From contig NZ_NSBT01000026.1 in assembly GCF_002285435.1 (NCBI RefSeq), forward strand, positions 310,001 to 374,000: DNA of 64,000 bases, given 5' to 3'. Within the stretch, counting starts at the first letter, position 1. Each line of letters opens with the position of its first letter. Below, piece after piece: positions 46,506 through 55,035 of the stretch. The position numbers and the translations under genes were made by a program. A model generated the notes under the pieces. It saw only the letters and a list, made by a program, of their open reading frames with translations. It was not told the origin of the DNA and did not search any database. Source of the stretch: Actibacterium ureilyticum. GTDB taxonomy: Bacteria; Pseudomonadota; Alphaproteobacteria; Rhodobacterales; Rhodobacteraceae.

Positions 46506-46882
46506 CTGCCCGGCATCATGCGCGGGGCGCCGGTGGCGGGATCGGTATCGACAAAGGCCTTGGCCGCCGCGCGCCAGGCGCCGAAGCCCCCTTCCAGATG
46601 CGCGATGCGGTCATGGCCCGCCGCCAGATAGGCCTCGGCCACCTTGCGCGACCGCACGCCCGAGCCGCAATGGAACACCAGCCGCTTGTCGCCTTCGGGC
46701 GGCATGAAGGCCGGGTCGAACCCCGACATCGGCGCCAGCAGCGCGCCGCGAATGTGCTGGAACATGTATTCCTGTGGCGTGCGCACGTCGATCAGCACGA
46801 TGGTGTGATTGTCCAGCCCCGCCGCGACATCGTCGGGGGTCCAGTGTTCCAGGGTCTTGCCGTTCAGATCTTCGCTGTGCAT
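46502..46882 (-). CDS. Rhodanese-like domain protein
   Basis: A 126-residue single rhodanese domain: [24 protein letters not shown] early and the active-site loop [17 protein letters not shown] with the nucleophilic Cys, then [15 protein letters not shown]. Rhodaneses carry persulfide sulfur. Cytosolic, with no signal. CGAGGACCCC precedes the ATG at 46882. It is divergent from tatA over 228 bases and converges with the orphan ABC ATPase, sharing four bases. Confidence 0.92.
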   Translation of the reverse strand: MHSEDLNGKTLEHWTPDDVAAGLDNHTIVLIDVRTPQEYMFQHIRGALLAPMSGFDPAFMPPEGDKRLVFHCGSGVRSRKVAEAYLAAGHDRIAHLEGGFGAWRAAAKAFVDTDPATGAPRMMPGS

Positions 46883-47110
46883 GGGGTCCTCGGGGGTTGG
46901 GGTGAATCGGGTCTGCCCGACCGTATCCTAAACGGCCATCGCGCAGGCAAAAGCGGGTCTGGCTGCGACCCGCCGTCGCGTCGTGCGACAAAATTGCTGG
47001 AAAAACGCCGTGTCGGCCCGAATGGGGCTTTGAACTCGGCCCGCAAATCAATAAATGTGTGGGACAGAATTCAATTCAGGTGTCCCGCGCGGGCACCAAG
47101 GGAGAAGACA

Positions 47111-47323
47111 ATGCTGAACAATATCGGGCTTCCGGGCCTGCTTCTGATCGCGGTTGTTGTGCTGGTGCTGTTCGGGCGCGGCAAGATCAGCTCGCTCATG
47201 GGCGAGGTGGGCAAGGGCATCACCGCCTTCAAGCGGGGCGTCAAGGACGGCACCGAAGAGATCGAGAACGACCTCGAGGCCGCCAAGGACATCACCCCGG
47301 ACGCCGAGAAGGACAAGGCCTGA
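47111..47323 (+). CDS. tatA: Twin-arginine translocase subunit TatA
   Basis: A 70-residue protein with one helix ([16 protein letters not shown], residues 7-22), the [16 protein letters not shown] hinge and amphipathic helix, and an acidic tail. TatA oligomers open the path for folded Tat substrates. AAGGGAGAAGACA precedes ATG 47111. It starts the tatABC operon; tatB follows after 30 bases. The 228-base upstream spacer is the likely promoter region. Confidence 0.96.
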   Translation: MLNNIGLPGLLLIAVVVLVLFGRGKISSLMGEVGKGITAFKRGVKDGTEEIENDLEAAKDITPDAEKDKA

Positions 47324-47353
47324 GCCTTGTCCGCCTGACAGGGCAGAGCTTGC

Positions 47354-47857
47354 ATGTTTGATCTTGGCTGGACCGAACTTCTGGTCATCGGCATCGTGGC
47401 GCTGATTGTGATCGGCCCCAAGGACCTGCCGGGCATGTTTCATGCCCTGGGCAAGTTCACGTCGAAGCTGCGCCGGATGGCGCGCGAGTTCCAGAACGCG
47501 ATGGAAGACGCGGCCAAGGAGTCGGGCATGAAGGACGCCGCCAGCGACCTGCGCGACCTGACCAATCCGCGCAAGATGGGCTTGGACGCGGTCAAGGACG
47601 CCGCCGACAAGTTCGACCGGTGGGAGCCGGGCGCGCGATCGGACAAGCCCAAGGGCGACACCGCCAAGGCTGACACAGCCGAAAAGGGGCCCGCGACCGA
47701 AAAGCTCAGCGAAGAGCGGGCCGAGGCCGCGCGCAAGATCCGTGATGCGGCCGCCGAAAAGGCCCGCGCGCGCCAGGCCGCCGAGGCCGAAGCCGCCACG
47801 GCCGAGGCTGACGCCACCGCCGCCAAACCCGCCGCCAGCGGAAGTTCCGACGCATGA
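47354..47857 (+). CDS. tatB: Sec-independent protein translocase TatB
   Basis: A 167-residue TatA-like protein with the opening MFDLGWTELLVIGIVALIVI and the GPKDLPGMFHALGKF hinge, then a long charged helical tail (EAARKIRDAAAEKARARQAA) ending in Ala-rich sequence. TatB with TatC forms the receptor for twin-arginine signal peptides. Its stop overlaps the tatC ATG by four bases. Confidence 0.96.
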   Translation: MFDLGWTELLVIGIVALIVIGPKDLPGMFHALGKFTSKLRRMAREFQNAMEDAAKESGMKDAASDLRDLTNPRKMGLDAVKDAADKFDRWEPGARSDKPKGDTAKADTAEKGPATEKLSEERAEAARKIRDAAAEKARARQAAEAEAATAEADATAAKPAASGSSDA

Positions 47858-48735
47858 CCAAACAGGATGAACTGGACGACAGCAGCGCCCCGCTGATCGA
47901 GCATCTGGCCGAACTGCGGACGCGGCTGATCCATTCGGTCGCGGCGTTTCTGGTGGGGATGGTGATCTGTTTCACCGTCGCCACGCCGATCTTCAATTTC
48001 CTGACCGCCCCGCTTTGTCAGGTGCTGGCCGAGGGCGGACAGGATTGCGCGCTGATCTTCATCAGCCCGCAAGAAGGCTTTTTCGTCGCCATCAAGATCT
48101 CGTTCCTGGGCGGCTTCATGCTGTCCTTCCCCTATATCGCCTATCAGATGTGGCGGTTCGTGGCGCCGGGGCTGTACAAATCCGAAAAGGGCGCGTTCCT
48201 GCCGTTTCTGGTCGCCTCGCCCTTCATGTTCATTCTGGGCGCGTCATTCGCGTTCTATGTCGTGACGCCGCTGGCCTATGATTTCTTCCTGGGGTTCCAG
48301 CAATTCGGCCAGGGCGGCGAGGCCGTGGTGGGCGAGGAGGTCAACCAGGGCCTCAGCGTGGTTTTCCAGGGCTCGGCCCAGGAATACCTGAACCTGACGA
48401 TCAAGTTCATCGTGGCCTTTGGCCTGTGCTTCCAGCTGCCGGTGCTGCTGACCCTGATGGGCAAGGCCGAGCTGGTCAGCGCCGCGGGTCTGGGCGCGGT
48501 GCGCAAATACGCCGTGGTGGGCATTCTGGTGCTGGCCGCGCTGGTCACGCCGCCCGATGTCATCACCCAGGTGATCCTGTTCGTGGTGGTCTATGGGCTT
48601 TACGAGATCTCGATCTTCCTTGTCCGCCGGGTCGAACGAAAGCGCGAGGCCGATCTGCGCGCCCAAGGGCTTTGGGTCGATGACGACGAATTCGACGATC
48701 TGGACGGCGAAGAGCCCGAGGCCAAGGACACATGA
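47854..48735 (+). CDS. tatC: Sec-independent protein translocase TatC
   Basis: A 293-residue protein with six helices. SSAPLIEHLAELRTRLIHSV at the N-terminus and FPYIAYQMWRFVAPGLYKSEK after helix 2 are the conserved TatC segments that bind the twin-arginine signal. An acidic C-terminal tail (DDDEFDDLDGEEPE) is exposed to the cytosol. It overlaps the DUF815 ATPase start by four bases (ATGA), so that gene belongs to the same operon. Confidence 0.97.
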   Translation: MTKQDELDDSSAPLIEHLAELRTRLIHSVAAFLVGMVICFTVATPIFNFLTAPLCQVLAEGGQDCALIFISPQEGFFVAIKISFLGGFMLSFPYIAYQMWRFVAPGLYKSEKGAFLPFLVASPFMFILGASFAFYVVTPLAYDFFLGFQQFGQGGEAVVGEEVNQGLSVVFQGSAQEYLNLTIKFIVAFGLCFQLPVLLTLMGKAELVSAAGLGAVRKYAVVGILVLAALVTPPDVITQVILFVVVYGLYEISIFLVRRVERKREADLRAQGLWVDDDEFDDLDGEEPEAKDT

Positions 48736-49574
48736 CCGAAGGCGACAGCCTGCGCCGGATCGCCGATGCGCTGGAACGCATCAGCCCGCCGCCGCAGCCC
48801 GCCCCGGATGTCGCCGGGGCCGAGGCGTTCGTCTGGCATGTGAACCCCGACCGCCTGAGCCCCGTGGCCCATGTCAACCGGGTCGACCTGTCGCTGCTTC
48901 TGGGCGTCGACCGGTCGCGCGACACGCTGCTGGCCAACACGCTGCAATTCGCCCGTGGGCTGCCCGCGAACAACGCGCTTCTCTGGGGCGCGCGCGGGAT
49001 GGGGAAATCAAGCCTGGTCAAGGCCGTCCACGCCAAGGCCCATGCCGATCATCCGACCCTGAAACTGGTCGAGCTTCAGCGCGAGGATCTGCCGTCGATC
49101 CCGCGCCTGCTGACCCTGCTGCGCGATCAGGACGCGCGGTTCATCCTCTTTTGCGACGACCTGTCGTTCAGCCATGACGACCAGCATTACAAATCGCTCA
49201 AGGCGGTGCTGGATGGGGGCGTCGAAGGCCGGCCCGACAACGTGGTCTTCTATGCCACGTCGAACCGCCGCCACCTGATGCCGCGCGACATGATCGAAAA
49301 CGAACGATCGACGGCCATCAACCCGTCCGAGGCTGTCGAGGAAAAGGTCTCGCTCTCGGACCGATTCGGCCTGTGGCTGGGCTTTCACCCGTGCAGCCAG
49401 GACGAATACCTGGCCATGATCCGCGGCTATTGCGACGCCCATGGCGTGCAGATCGACGACGACACCCTGCGGGCCGAGGCCATCGAATGGCAAGCCACCC
49501 GCGGCGCCCGCTCGGGCCGCGTGGCGTGGCAGTATTTCACCGATCTGGCGGGGCGCAAGGGCGTGGCGATTTAG
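48732..49574 (+). CDS. DUF815 family AAA ATPase
   Basis: A 280-residue P-loop ATPase: Walker A LLWGARGMGKSSLVKAV near residue 83, Walker B RFILFCDDLSF near 140, a sensor-like FYATSNRRHLMPRDM near 178, and FGLWLGFHPCSQDEYLAMIRGY near 215. DUF815 proteins are AAA+ relatives of unknown role, and the tatC neighbourhood is a known location in Rhodobacterales. The start overlaps tatC. It is the last gene before the A/T-rich Imm11-like gene, 27 bases further. Confidence 0.9.
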   Translation: MTEGDSLRRIADALERISPPPQPAPDVAGAEAFVWHVNPDRLSPVAHVNRVDLSLLLGVDRSRDTLLANTLQFARGLPANNALLWGARGMGKSSLVKAVHAKAHADHPTLKLVELQREDLPSIPRLLTLLRDQDARFILFCDDLSFSHDDQHYKSLKAVLDGGVEGRPDNVVFYATSNRRHLMPRDMIENERSTAINPSEAVEEKVSLSDRFGLWLGFHPCSQDEYLAMIRGYCDAHGVQIDDDTLRAEAIEWQATRGARSGRVAWQYFTDLAGRKGVAI

Positions 49575-49601
49575 CGGTCCCATCCATCCAAGGGGTTCGG
49601 C

Positions 49602-50384
49602 ATGGCAAAGACGGTTGGACGCGAGAAAATTCATCAGGGTGGCGCGACCTTCATTCTTGAGGAGCCGACCCGCGCGGTGCTCCGCGACGCGCTGTTTTAT
49701 GTGATGTTCCGATCCACCACGGGTCCCGTGATGGGGATGGAATTCAACAGAGACTACGCGCAATTCTCGGTGCTTCAGGAAGGCTGGGGCAAGGACAGCC
49801 CGCATCGTCACTGGCAGGATCTGCCTGCAGAGATTGGTGAGTGGCAGCTGGAGATTCTGCATTTTGACATCGAAGATTTCGCGCCGTTTCTCACCGATGT
49901 GCGCGTGCGTCGCGATAGGTGGCATTGGATGACGGACATCTCAGAGGGCAATCACGCCATGGTGCGGCCAGCGGTCAAGGCGGTGATCGAGGAACTCGAT
50001 AGGGAAGTGAATTATTTCGTCCCCATGAAGGTGTTCGACAAAGACAGTGGAGACCTCATCAGCGATGAATATCACTATTGGATCCCGCGGCGCCGTTTCT
50101 GGTTTCTGCCATCACAGCGCAGGGGCGACGATCAGCGGATGACAGTGCCTTTCACCGGATCGTTTTCTCGGACAGATGCGGCATGGGAACTCGCAAATAA
50201 CACCGCCCTACGTGAGTACGTTAAGAACATTCCCTTTTGGGGGCTTCATATAAGGCTCAGCGATATCGCTTTTTCGTCCAGCGCATTCCATCGAATGAAA
50301 TCCGAAGGCTTTAGCGGCCTGGTTGAAAACACCGCCACGGCGATGTGGGACCAGGACCTGAACCAGAATATCGGGCATTTCTAG
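49602..50384 (+). CDS. Imm11-like hypothetical protein
   Basis: A 260-residue soluble protein, visibly less GC-rich than its neighbours. The C-terminal stretch IRLSDIAFSSSAFHRMKSEG followed by SGLVEN resembles the end of Imm11/DUF1629 immunity proteins, in which a similar 'fvSe...l...g.tG' pattern occurs. The middle has an EYHYWIPRRRFW motif rich in aromatics. There is no obvious toxin gene beside it. No signal or membrane helix. A copy of the 30-base repeat follows 17 bases after the stop. The assignment is a guess from pattern. Confidence 0.6.
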   Translation: MAKTVGREKIHQGGATFILEEPTRAVLRDALFYVMFRSTTGPVMGMEFNRDYAQFSVLQEGWGKDSPHRHWQDLPAEIGEWQLEILHFDIEDFAPFLTDVRVRRDRWHWMTDISEGNHAMVRPAVKAVIEELDREVNYFVPMKVFDKDSGDLISDEYHYWIPRRRFWFLPSQRRGDDQRMTVPFTGSFSRTDAAWELANNTALREYVKNIPFWGLHIRLSDIAFSSSAFHRMKSEGFSGLVENTATAMWDQDLNQNIGHF

Positions 50385-50400
50385 GGGCGGATCGCCCCTT

Positions 50401-50430
50401 CATTGTTCCCCAAATACTCCCGCCGGAGGC
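50401..50430 (+). repeat. Intergenic repeat copy 3
   Basis: These 30 bases are identical to 14298-14327, and the following GAACGCGCGCGCAGCGCG is close to the sequence after copy 1. The element lies in the 69-base convergent gap between the Imm11-like gene and the DUF2267 gene. Confidence 0.8.
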
Positions 50431-50453
50431 GAACGCGCGCGCAGCGCGGTCCG

Positions 50454-50912
50454 TCAGATGATCCGCTGCTCCAATTCCGACGGGTCGGCGACATCCACAT
50501 GCCAGAACGCCGCTGCACCGGGCGGGAAGCCAGCCAGAAGCCGGTCCAGATCCGCCTGCCGCAGGCTGCGCCGCAGCGCCCAGGCTGTGGCTTCGATCGC
50601 GTTGTCGGGGGTCAGGTTGTGGTGCGGGCGCAGGGCCTGAACCTCGCGCGTCATCTGCGCGCGGTTGGCAAAGGGCAGGGGCGGCGCATCGGAATCCCAG
50701 CCCTGCACGAATATCGCCCGCAGAATCGCAGGCAGCAGATCGGCAAAGGCCAGCCCCTGCGCCGGGGTCAGCCGTCGGCGAAACGTGCGGAACACCCCGT
50801 CGACGGCGGTATAGGTCATGTTGTCCGAATCCAGCCCCATCCGCTCGCGCGCATCGTCCAGAAAGGCCCGGAACTCTTTATCAGCGTGGCGATAGGTCCA
50901 GGGCATCGGCAT
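50454..50912 (-). CDS. DUF2267 family protein
   Basis: A 152-residue helical soluble protein. The opening MPMPWTYRHADKEFRAFLDD, then YTAVDGVFRTFRRRLTPAQG and LLPAILRAIFVQGW, are typical of DUF2267, whose function is unknown; members are often stress related. It lies 12 bases downstream of the NlpD-like gene on the same strand, so it may be an operon member. The C-terminal half is unlike other DUF2267 proteins I recall. Confidence 0.75.
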   Translation of the reverse strand: MPMPWTYRHADKEFRAFLDDARERMGLDSDNMTYTAVDGVFRTFRRRLTPAQGLAFADLLPAILRAIFVQGWDSDAPPLPFANRAQMTREVQALRPHHNLTPDNAIEATAWALRRSLRQADLDRLLAGFPPGAAAFWHVDVADPSELEQRII

Positions 50913-50924
50913 CGGAGCGGCCCG

Positions 50925-52073
50925 TCAGTTCAGGAAGGGCAGCGGATCGACGCTTTCGAACCCTTGGCGGACCTCGAAATGCAGGAAGCTGGGCTTGCCG
51001 CTGCGGACCACGGCGACCTGTTGGCCGCGTTTCACGCTGTCGCCCTTCTTGACGCCGATCTTGTCGATATTGGCATAGACGCTCAACAGGTTGTCGGCAT
51101 GTCGGATCACCAGGATCGGCACCTGATCGGTGTCGCGGGTGATGGCGGCCACGGTGCCGGCCTCGGCCGCGATCACGGGCGTGCCGGCGGCGGCGGCGAT
51201 GTCGATGCCGTCATTGCTGCCCTTCTTGTAGCCGCGGATGATGTCGCCCTTGACCGGGAAGGCCAGCTTGGACCGCACCGTCTTGTCCGACGACAGGTCG
51301 GGCGAGGGCAGCGGCTTGGCGGGTTCCACCTTTTCATCGGGCAGCGGCTTGCTGGCGCTGGGGGGTGTGGGGGTGGGCGAGCCTTCGCCCGGTTCGGTCG
51401 TGCGCACCGGGGCTGCGGCGGCGGTGCGGGCGTTCTCGTCGGGCACCGGGATCAGCAGGTACTGCCCCTCGCGCAGCGACAGGTCGGCGCCCAACCCGTT
51501 CCATTCGGCCAGCGAGGTGACCGAGACATTGTAGAGCCGCGAGATGGAATAGGCGGTCTCGCCCCGTTCGACCTTGTGGCGGATCGGTTCGGGGCCCGAC
51601 TGGACCAGCGGCGTGGTGGTGATCTGTTCGGGTTCGGCCCGGCTGATCGCGTCGCCTGCCAAGGTCGAGATATCGACATTGCCCGCCGGCTGGATCGCGC
51701 CGGTGGTGGTGGCTGCCGTACCGGCGGCGGGCACGGCACGGGGCAGGGCCAGGATCTCGCCGTCGCGCAGGGGCACGTTGCTGTCGATCCCGTTGTGCCG
51801 GGCCAGCTCGTCCGGGGTCAGGCCGATGCGGGACGCCACGCTGCCCACGGTGTCGCCCCGGCGGGCCACGGCGACCTGGTAATTGGGATAGGTGATGATG
51901 CCGCGCGCATCGGCGGCGGGGCGGGGGGCGGTGGCGGTGCGCACCGCGTCGGTGGTGTCGATGCCGGTGCCGGTGTTGCGCAGGTCCAGGTCGAACTGGT
52001 CGCAGGCGCCCAATGCCAGCAGCGCGGTTCCCATGATCATGGCCCGCGGGCCGGGGCGTGATGTGATTGCCAT
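50925..52073 (-). CDS. NlpD-like LytM (M23) lipoprotein with LysM repeats
   Basis: A 382-residue lipoprotein: lipobox LLALGACD near residue 19, two LysM domains (about residues 60-110, VARRGDTVGSVASRIGLTPD; and 165-215, VERGETAYSISRLYNVSVT), a Pro/Ser linker and a C-terminal LytM domain (from about 270). The zinc ligands are incomplete: GSNDGIDIAAAAGTPV has no leading His, and YANIDKIGV replaces YAHND, while LHFEVRQG keeps its His. This degenerate pattern matches E. coli NlpD, which activates amidases rather than cutting itself. GAGGAC precedes ATG 52073. It is followed by DUF2267 and preceded by pcm and surE. Confidence 0.9.
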   Translation of the reverse strand: MAITSRPGPRAMIMGTALLALGACDQFDLDLRNTGTGIDTTDAVRTATAPRPAADARGIITYPNYQVAVARRGDTVGSVASRIGLTPDELARHNGIDSNVPLRDGEILALPRAVPAAGTAATTTGAIQPAGNVDISTLAGDAISRAEPEQITTTPLVQSGPEPIRHKVERGETAYSISRLYNVSVTSLAEWNGLGADLSLREGQYLLIPVPDENARTAAAAPVRTTEPGEGSPTPTPPSASKPLPDEKVEPAKPLPSPDLSSDKTVRSKLAFPVKGDIIRGYKKGSNDGIDIAAAAGTPVIAAEAGTVAAITRDTDQVPILVIRHADNLLSVYANIDKIGVKKGDSVKRGQQVAVVRSGKPSFLHFEVRQGFESVDPLPFLN

Positions 52074-52119
52074 TGCTCTGTCCTCAATCGCGGGGCCCGA
52101 TGTGTCCCGGGCTTTCCTG

Positions 52120-52764
52120 TCAGTCCTGTCCGAGCCCCTCCAGCAGCGGCACGAAACGCACCGGCCGCAACTCGTCGTAATCGAACCCATCGGGCGTGCG
52201 CGTCACCTTGATCAGGCTTTGCACCGCGTCCGATTGGCCGACCGGCAACACCATGATACCCCCCTCGCGCAGTTGCGCCAAGAGCGGACCTGGCGGGTCT
52301 TCGGCGGCGGCAGTGACCAAAATCCGGTCAAACGGCGCCTGTTCGGGCAAACCGAAGGACCCGTCGGCCAGCAAAGCGGTCACATTGGTCAGCCCGACCT
52401 CTTCGAACGCGGCCTGGGCGGTCTGGACCAGACGGCGGTGGCGTTCGACCGTATAGACCCGGCGCGCCAGCTGGCTGAGCACGGCCGCCTGATAGCCCGA
52501 GCCGGTCCCCACCTCGAGCACCTTGTCGCGCGGGCTGACATTCAGCGCCTGCGTCATCAGCCCCACGACCGAGGGCTGGCTGATCGTCTGGCCGCAGGAA
52601 ATCGGCAGCGGCATATCCTCGTACGCGCGCTCGGCGAACAGCCCGTCGCGGATGAACACGCCCCGGTCGATCCGCTCCATCGCATTCAGCACGCGCTTGT
52701 CGGTGACGCCCTTCGACCGCAGGGCGAACATGAACTGCATCTTGCGTTCGGCGTCGTTGCTCAT
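52120..52764 (-). CDS. pcm: Protein-L-isoaspartate O-methyltransferase
   Basis: A 214-residue SAM-dependent enzyme that repairs isoaspartyl damage in proteins. The SAM motif [19 protein letters not shown] lies near residue 80, preceded by [20 protein letters not shown], the family-specific substrate loop. Its start overlaps the surE stop by four bases (ATGA), so it is coupled to surE; the order surE-pcm-nlpD is the same as in E. coli. Confidence 0.96.
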   Translation of the reverse strand: MSNDAERKMQFMFALRSKGVTDKRVLNAMERIDRGVFIRDGLFAERAYEDMPLPISCGQTISQPSVVGLMTQALNVSPRDKVLEVGTGSGYQAAVLSQLARRVYTVERHRRLVQTAQAAFEEVGLTNVTALLADGSFGLPEQAPFDRILVTAAAEDPPGPLLAQLREGGIMVLPVGQSDAVQSLIKVTRTPDGFDYDELRPVRFVPLLEGLGQD

Positions 52765-53546
52765 TCCAGCCGGTCTTTCAATTCGGCGACGGTGTCATGC
52801 GCGGTCAGGTCGGCGCGCATCGGCGTCACGCTGACATATCCCGCCAGGTTGTCGGCCACATCGGTGCCGGGGTCGGTCGGCATGTGCTGCGGCCCGCCCT
52901 TGATCCACAGGAATTTCCGGCCCGAGGGCGAGATATGCGGCTCGACCCCGAAAAACGCATCGCGGCGATAGCCCTGCGGCGACACCCGCACGCCGCGCAC
53001 ATCGGCCCCGGGCAGGGGCGGGAAATTGACGTTATAGAACAGCCGGTAATCGTCGCCATCCCACAGGCCCCGGTCCAGCAGGCGGCGCACCACGTCCACC
53101 CCATGGGCGCGCGCGGCGTCGAATTGCAGCGCGGGGTCGCTGTTCTGCGGCCCCAGATATTGCGACAGGGCGATGGCGGGCAGCCCTTGCAGGGCGGCCT
53201 CCATCGCGCCGCCCAGCGTGCCGGAATAAAGCACATTCTCGCCCGAGTTGTTGCCCCGGTTCACCCCCGACAGCACCAGATCGGGAAAGGCCCCGTCCAG
53301 CACATCGTAAAGCCCCGCCAGCACGCAATCGGCGGGCGAGCCTTCGGCGGCAAAGCGGCGCGGGCCCAGCTCGGCGATCATCATCGGATGGGTATAGGAA
53401 ATCTTGTGCGCCACGCCCGATTGTTCGAACGCGGGCGCGACGGTCCAGACCTCGCCCTTCGGCCCGGCGATCTCGGTCGCGATGGACTCCAGCACTTGCA
53501 GGCCCGGCGCGTTGATGCCGTCGTCATTGGTGATGAGAATGCGCAT
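52761..53546 (-). CDS. surE: 5'/3'-nucleotidase SurE
   Basis: A 261-residue metal-dependent nucleotidase. [11 protein letters not shown] at residues 4-14 holds the catalytic Asp pair, and [20 protein letters not shown] near residue 93 is the second conserved block. SurE dephosphorylates nucleoside monophosphates and short polyphosphates and is linked to stationary-phase survival. It begins the surE-pcm-nlpD run. The start ATG at 53546 gives the standard [10 protein letters not shown]. Confidence 0.97.
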   Translation of the reverse strand: MRILITNDDGINAPGLQVLESIATEIAGPKGEVWTVAPAFEQSGVAHKISYTHPMMIAELGPRRFAAEGSPADCVLAGLYDVLDGAFPDLVLSGVNRGNNSGENVLYSGTLGGAMEAALQGLPAIALSQYLGPQNSDPALQFDAARAHGVDVVRRLLDRGLWDGDDYRLFYNVNFPPLPGADVRGVRVSPQGYRRDAFFGVEPHISPSGRKFLWIKGGPQHMPTDPGTDVADNLAGYVSVTPMRADLTAHDTVAELKDRLE

Positions 53547-53610
53547 GGCCGGACCGCCCCCGATTGTCTTTCTGCCTGCTTAATTCAGGCAGGCAGGGGC
53601 GGCAAGCGTG

Positions 53611-54267
53611 CTAGGCGGACAAACCCAATTCGGCCAGCAGCCGTTGCGCTTCGGCCCGCGGATCGGCCAGCGTGCTGCGATCTTCGCCGGGATAGAACCG
53701 CGCGCGGGTGGCGGTGGGCATGGGCGCGGGCGCAAAGGACAGCACGCGCGGCTTGCCCGATTTCGCGGTCTCGGCCGCCCAGGCGTCGAACAACGCCCGC
53801 TGCGCGGCCTTGGTCGCGGCATAGGCGCCGTGGAACTTGCCCGCCGCGGGATCGTCGACAAAGACCGCCGTGCCGGTATCGGCGGCGCGCAGCAGCGGCG
53901 CGATGAAGGGGATCAGCTGCCCGGTCGCGGTCACGTTGGTGGCCACGGATTTGGCCCAGTCCTTTTCCGCGATGTGATCGGCGGGCGACAGGGGCGGGGC
54001 GTGGACCGCGCAATGCACCCACAGGTCCAGGCCGCCCCAGCGGTCGTGGATCGACCGGCACATGTGGCGCATGGCGCCTGCATCGGTGATGTCCATGGGC
54101 GCCAGCGTGGCGCGGCCGCCCGCGGCCTGGATGCGGTCGTCCAGCTCTTCGAGCGCGCCGGTGGTGCGGGCCACGGCCATGACGTGATGGGTGGGCGCCA
54201 ATGCCTCGGCAATGGCGGCGCCAAAGCCGCGCGAGGCACCGGTGATCAGGGCAAGTTTCTCTGTCAT
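53611..54267 (-). CDS. SDR family oxidoreductase (YciK-like)
   Basis: A 218-residue short-chain dehydrogenase: cofactor motif LITGASRGFGAAIAEALA at the start and a YAATKAAQ Tyr/Lys pair near residue 150. The catalytic Ser is not at its normal place (FVDDPAAGKFHG). Length and the WVHCAVHAPPLSP segment resemble the YciK group, with unknown substrate. ATG 54267 was chosen over a much longer unsupported frame. The spacer to surE is 64 bases. Confidence 0.88.
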   Translation of the reverse strand: MTEKLALITGASRGFGAAIAEALAPTHHVMAVARTTGALEELDDRIQAAGGRATLAPMDITDAGAMRHMCRSIHDRWGGLDLWVHCAVHAPPLSPADHIAEKDWAKSVATNVTATGQLIPFIAPLLRAADTGTAVFVDDPAAGKFHGAYAATKAAQRALFDAWAAETAKSGKPRVLSFAPAPMPTATRARFYPGEDRSTLADPRAEAQRLLAELGLSA

Positions 54268-54372
54268 CTGGCGTCTTTGCCGCGATCCGGCGGCAGGGTC
54301 AAGCGGGGCATTCCGCCACTGGCGAATCCCGCCCGGCGGTTCTAGGACAAGGGGGGAAAGGCAGGTGCGGAT

Positions 54373-55032
54373 ATGGTCGAGATCACGCTGGTACGCCACG
54401 GGCAGGCGCAAACCGGGGCCCAGGACGAGGAAAGCTATGACAACCTCAGCGATCTGGGCCGGCAACAGGCGCGCTGGCTGGGCGATCATTTCGCGGCCAC
54501 GGGGCGCGCGTTCGACACGGTGATCAGCGGCACGCTGCACCGCCAGCACGACACCGCGCAGCTGATCGCCGATGCGGTGGGTGCATCCGTGTCGCAGGAC
54601 AAGCGATTGAACGAGCTGGATTATTTCGGTCTGGCGGAATCGCTGCGTGACACCCATGCGGTGGAAATCCCCAGCAACCGGGCCGAATTCATCGCCCATG
54701 TGCCCCAGGTGCTGAGCGCGTGGGAAACCGGCCGGATCCACGCCCATCTGGAAAGCTTCACCGCGTTCGAGACCCGCATCGCCCAAATGATCGCCCTGGC
54801 CGAGGGGCAGGGCGGGCGCGTGCTGTTCGTGACCTCGGGCGGGGTGATCGGCATGGCGATGCGGCTTCTGCTGGGGCTTCAGGTGGCCAGCTATGCCAAT
54901 ATCCTGCTGCAGATCTATAACAGCTCGGTCCACCGCTATATCAAGCTGGGCGATGTGCTGGCGCTGGACACGTTCAACGCGGTGCCCCATCTGGAGGACC
55001 CCGCGCGCGCCCATGCCCGGACCTATATCTAG
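54373..55032 (+). CDS. Histidine phosphatase family protein
   Basis: A 219-residue protein of the phosphoglycerate mutase-like family: the RHG motif LVRHGQAQTG at residues 6-15 with the phosphate-accepting His, SGTLHRQHDTAQLI (Arg) and LNELDYF (acidic). The second catalytic His expected in a SHGG block is replaced: VTSGGVIG. Some family members with TSGG are known, so activity is possible but uncertain. Cytosolic; substrate unknown. It converges on the two-gene module with a 3-base gap. Confidence 0.85.
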   Translation: MVEITLVRHGQAQTGAQDEESYDNLSDLGRQQARWLGDHFAATGRAFDTVISGTLHRQHDTAQLIADAVGASVSQDKRLNELDYFGLAESLRDTHAVEIPSNRAEFIAHVPQVLSAWETGRIHAHLESFTAFETRIAQMIALAEGQGGRVLFVTSGGVIGMAMRLLLGLQVASYANILLQIYNSSVHRYIKLGDVLALDTFNAVPHLEDPARAHARTYI

Positions 55033-55035
55033 GCG

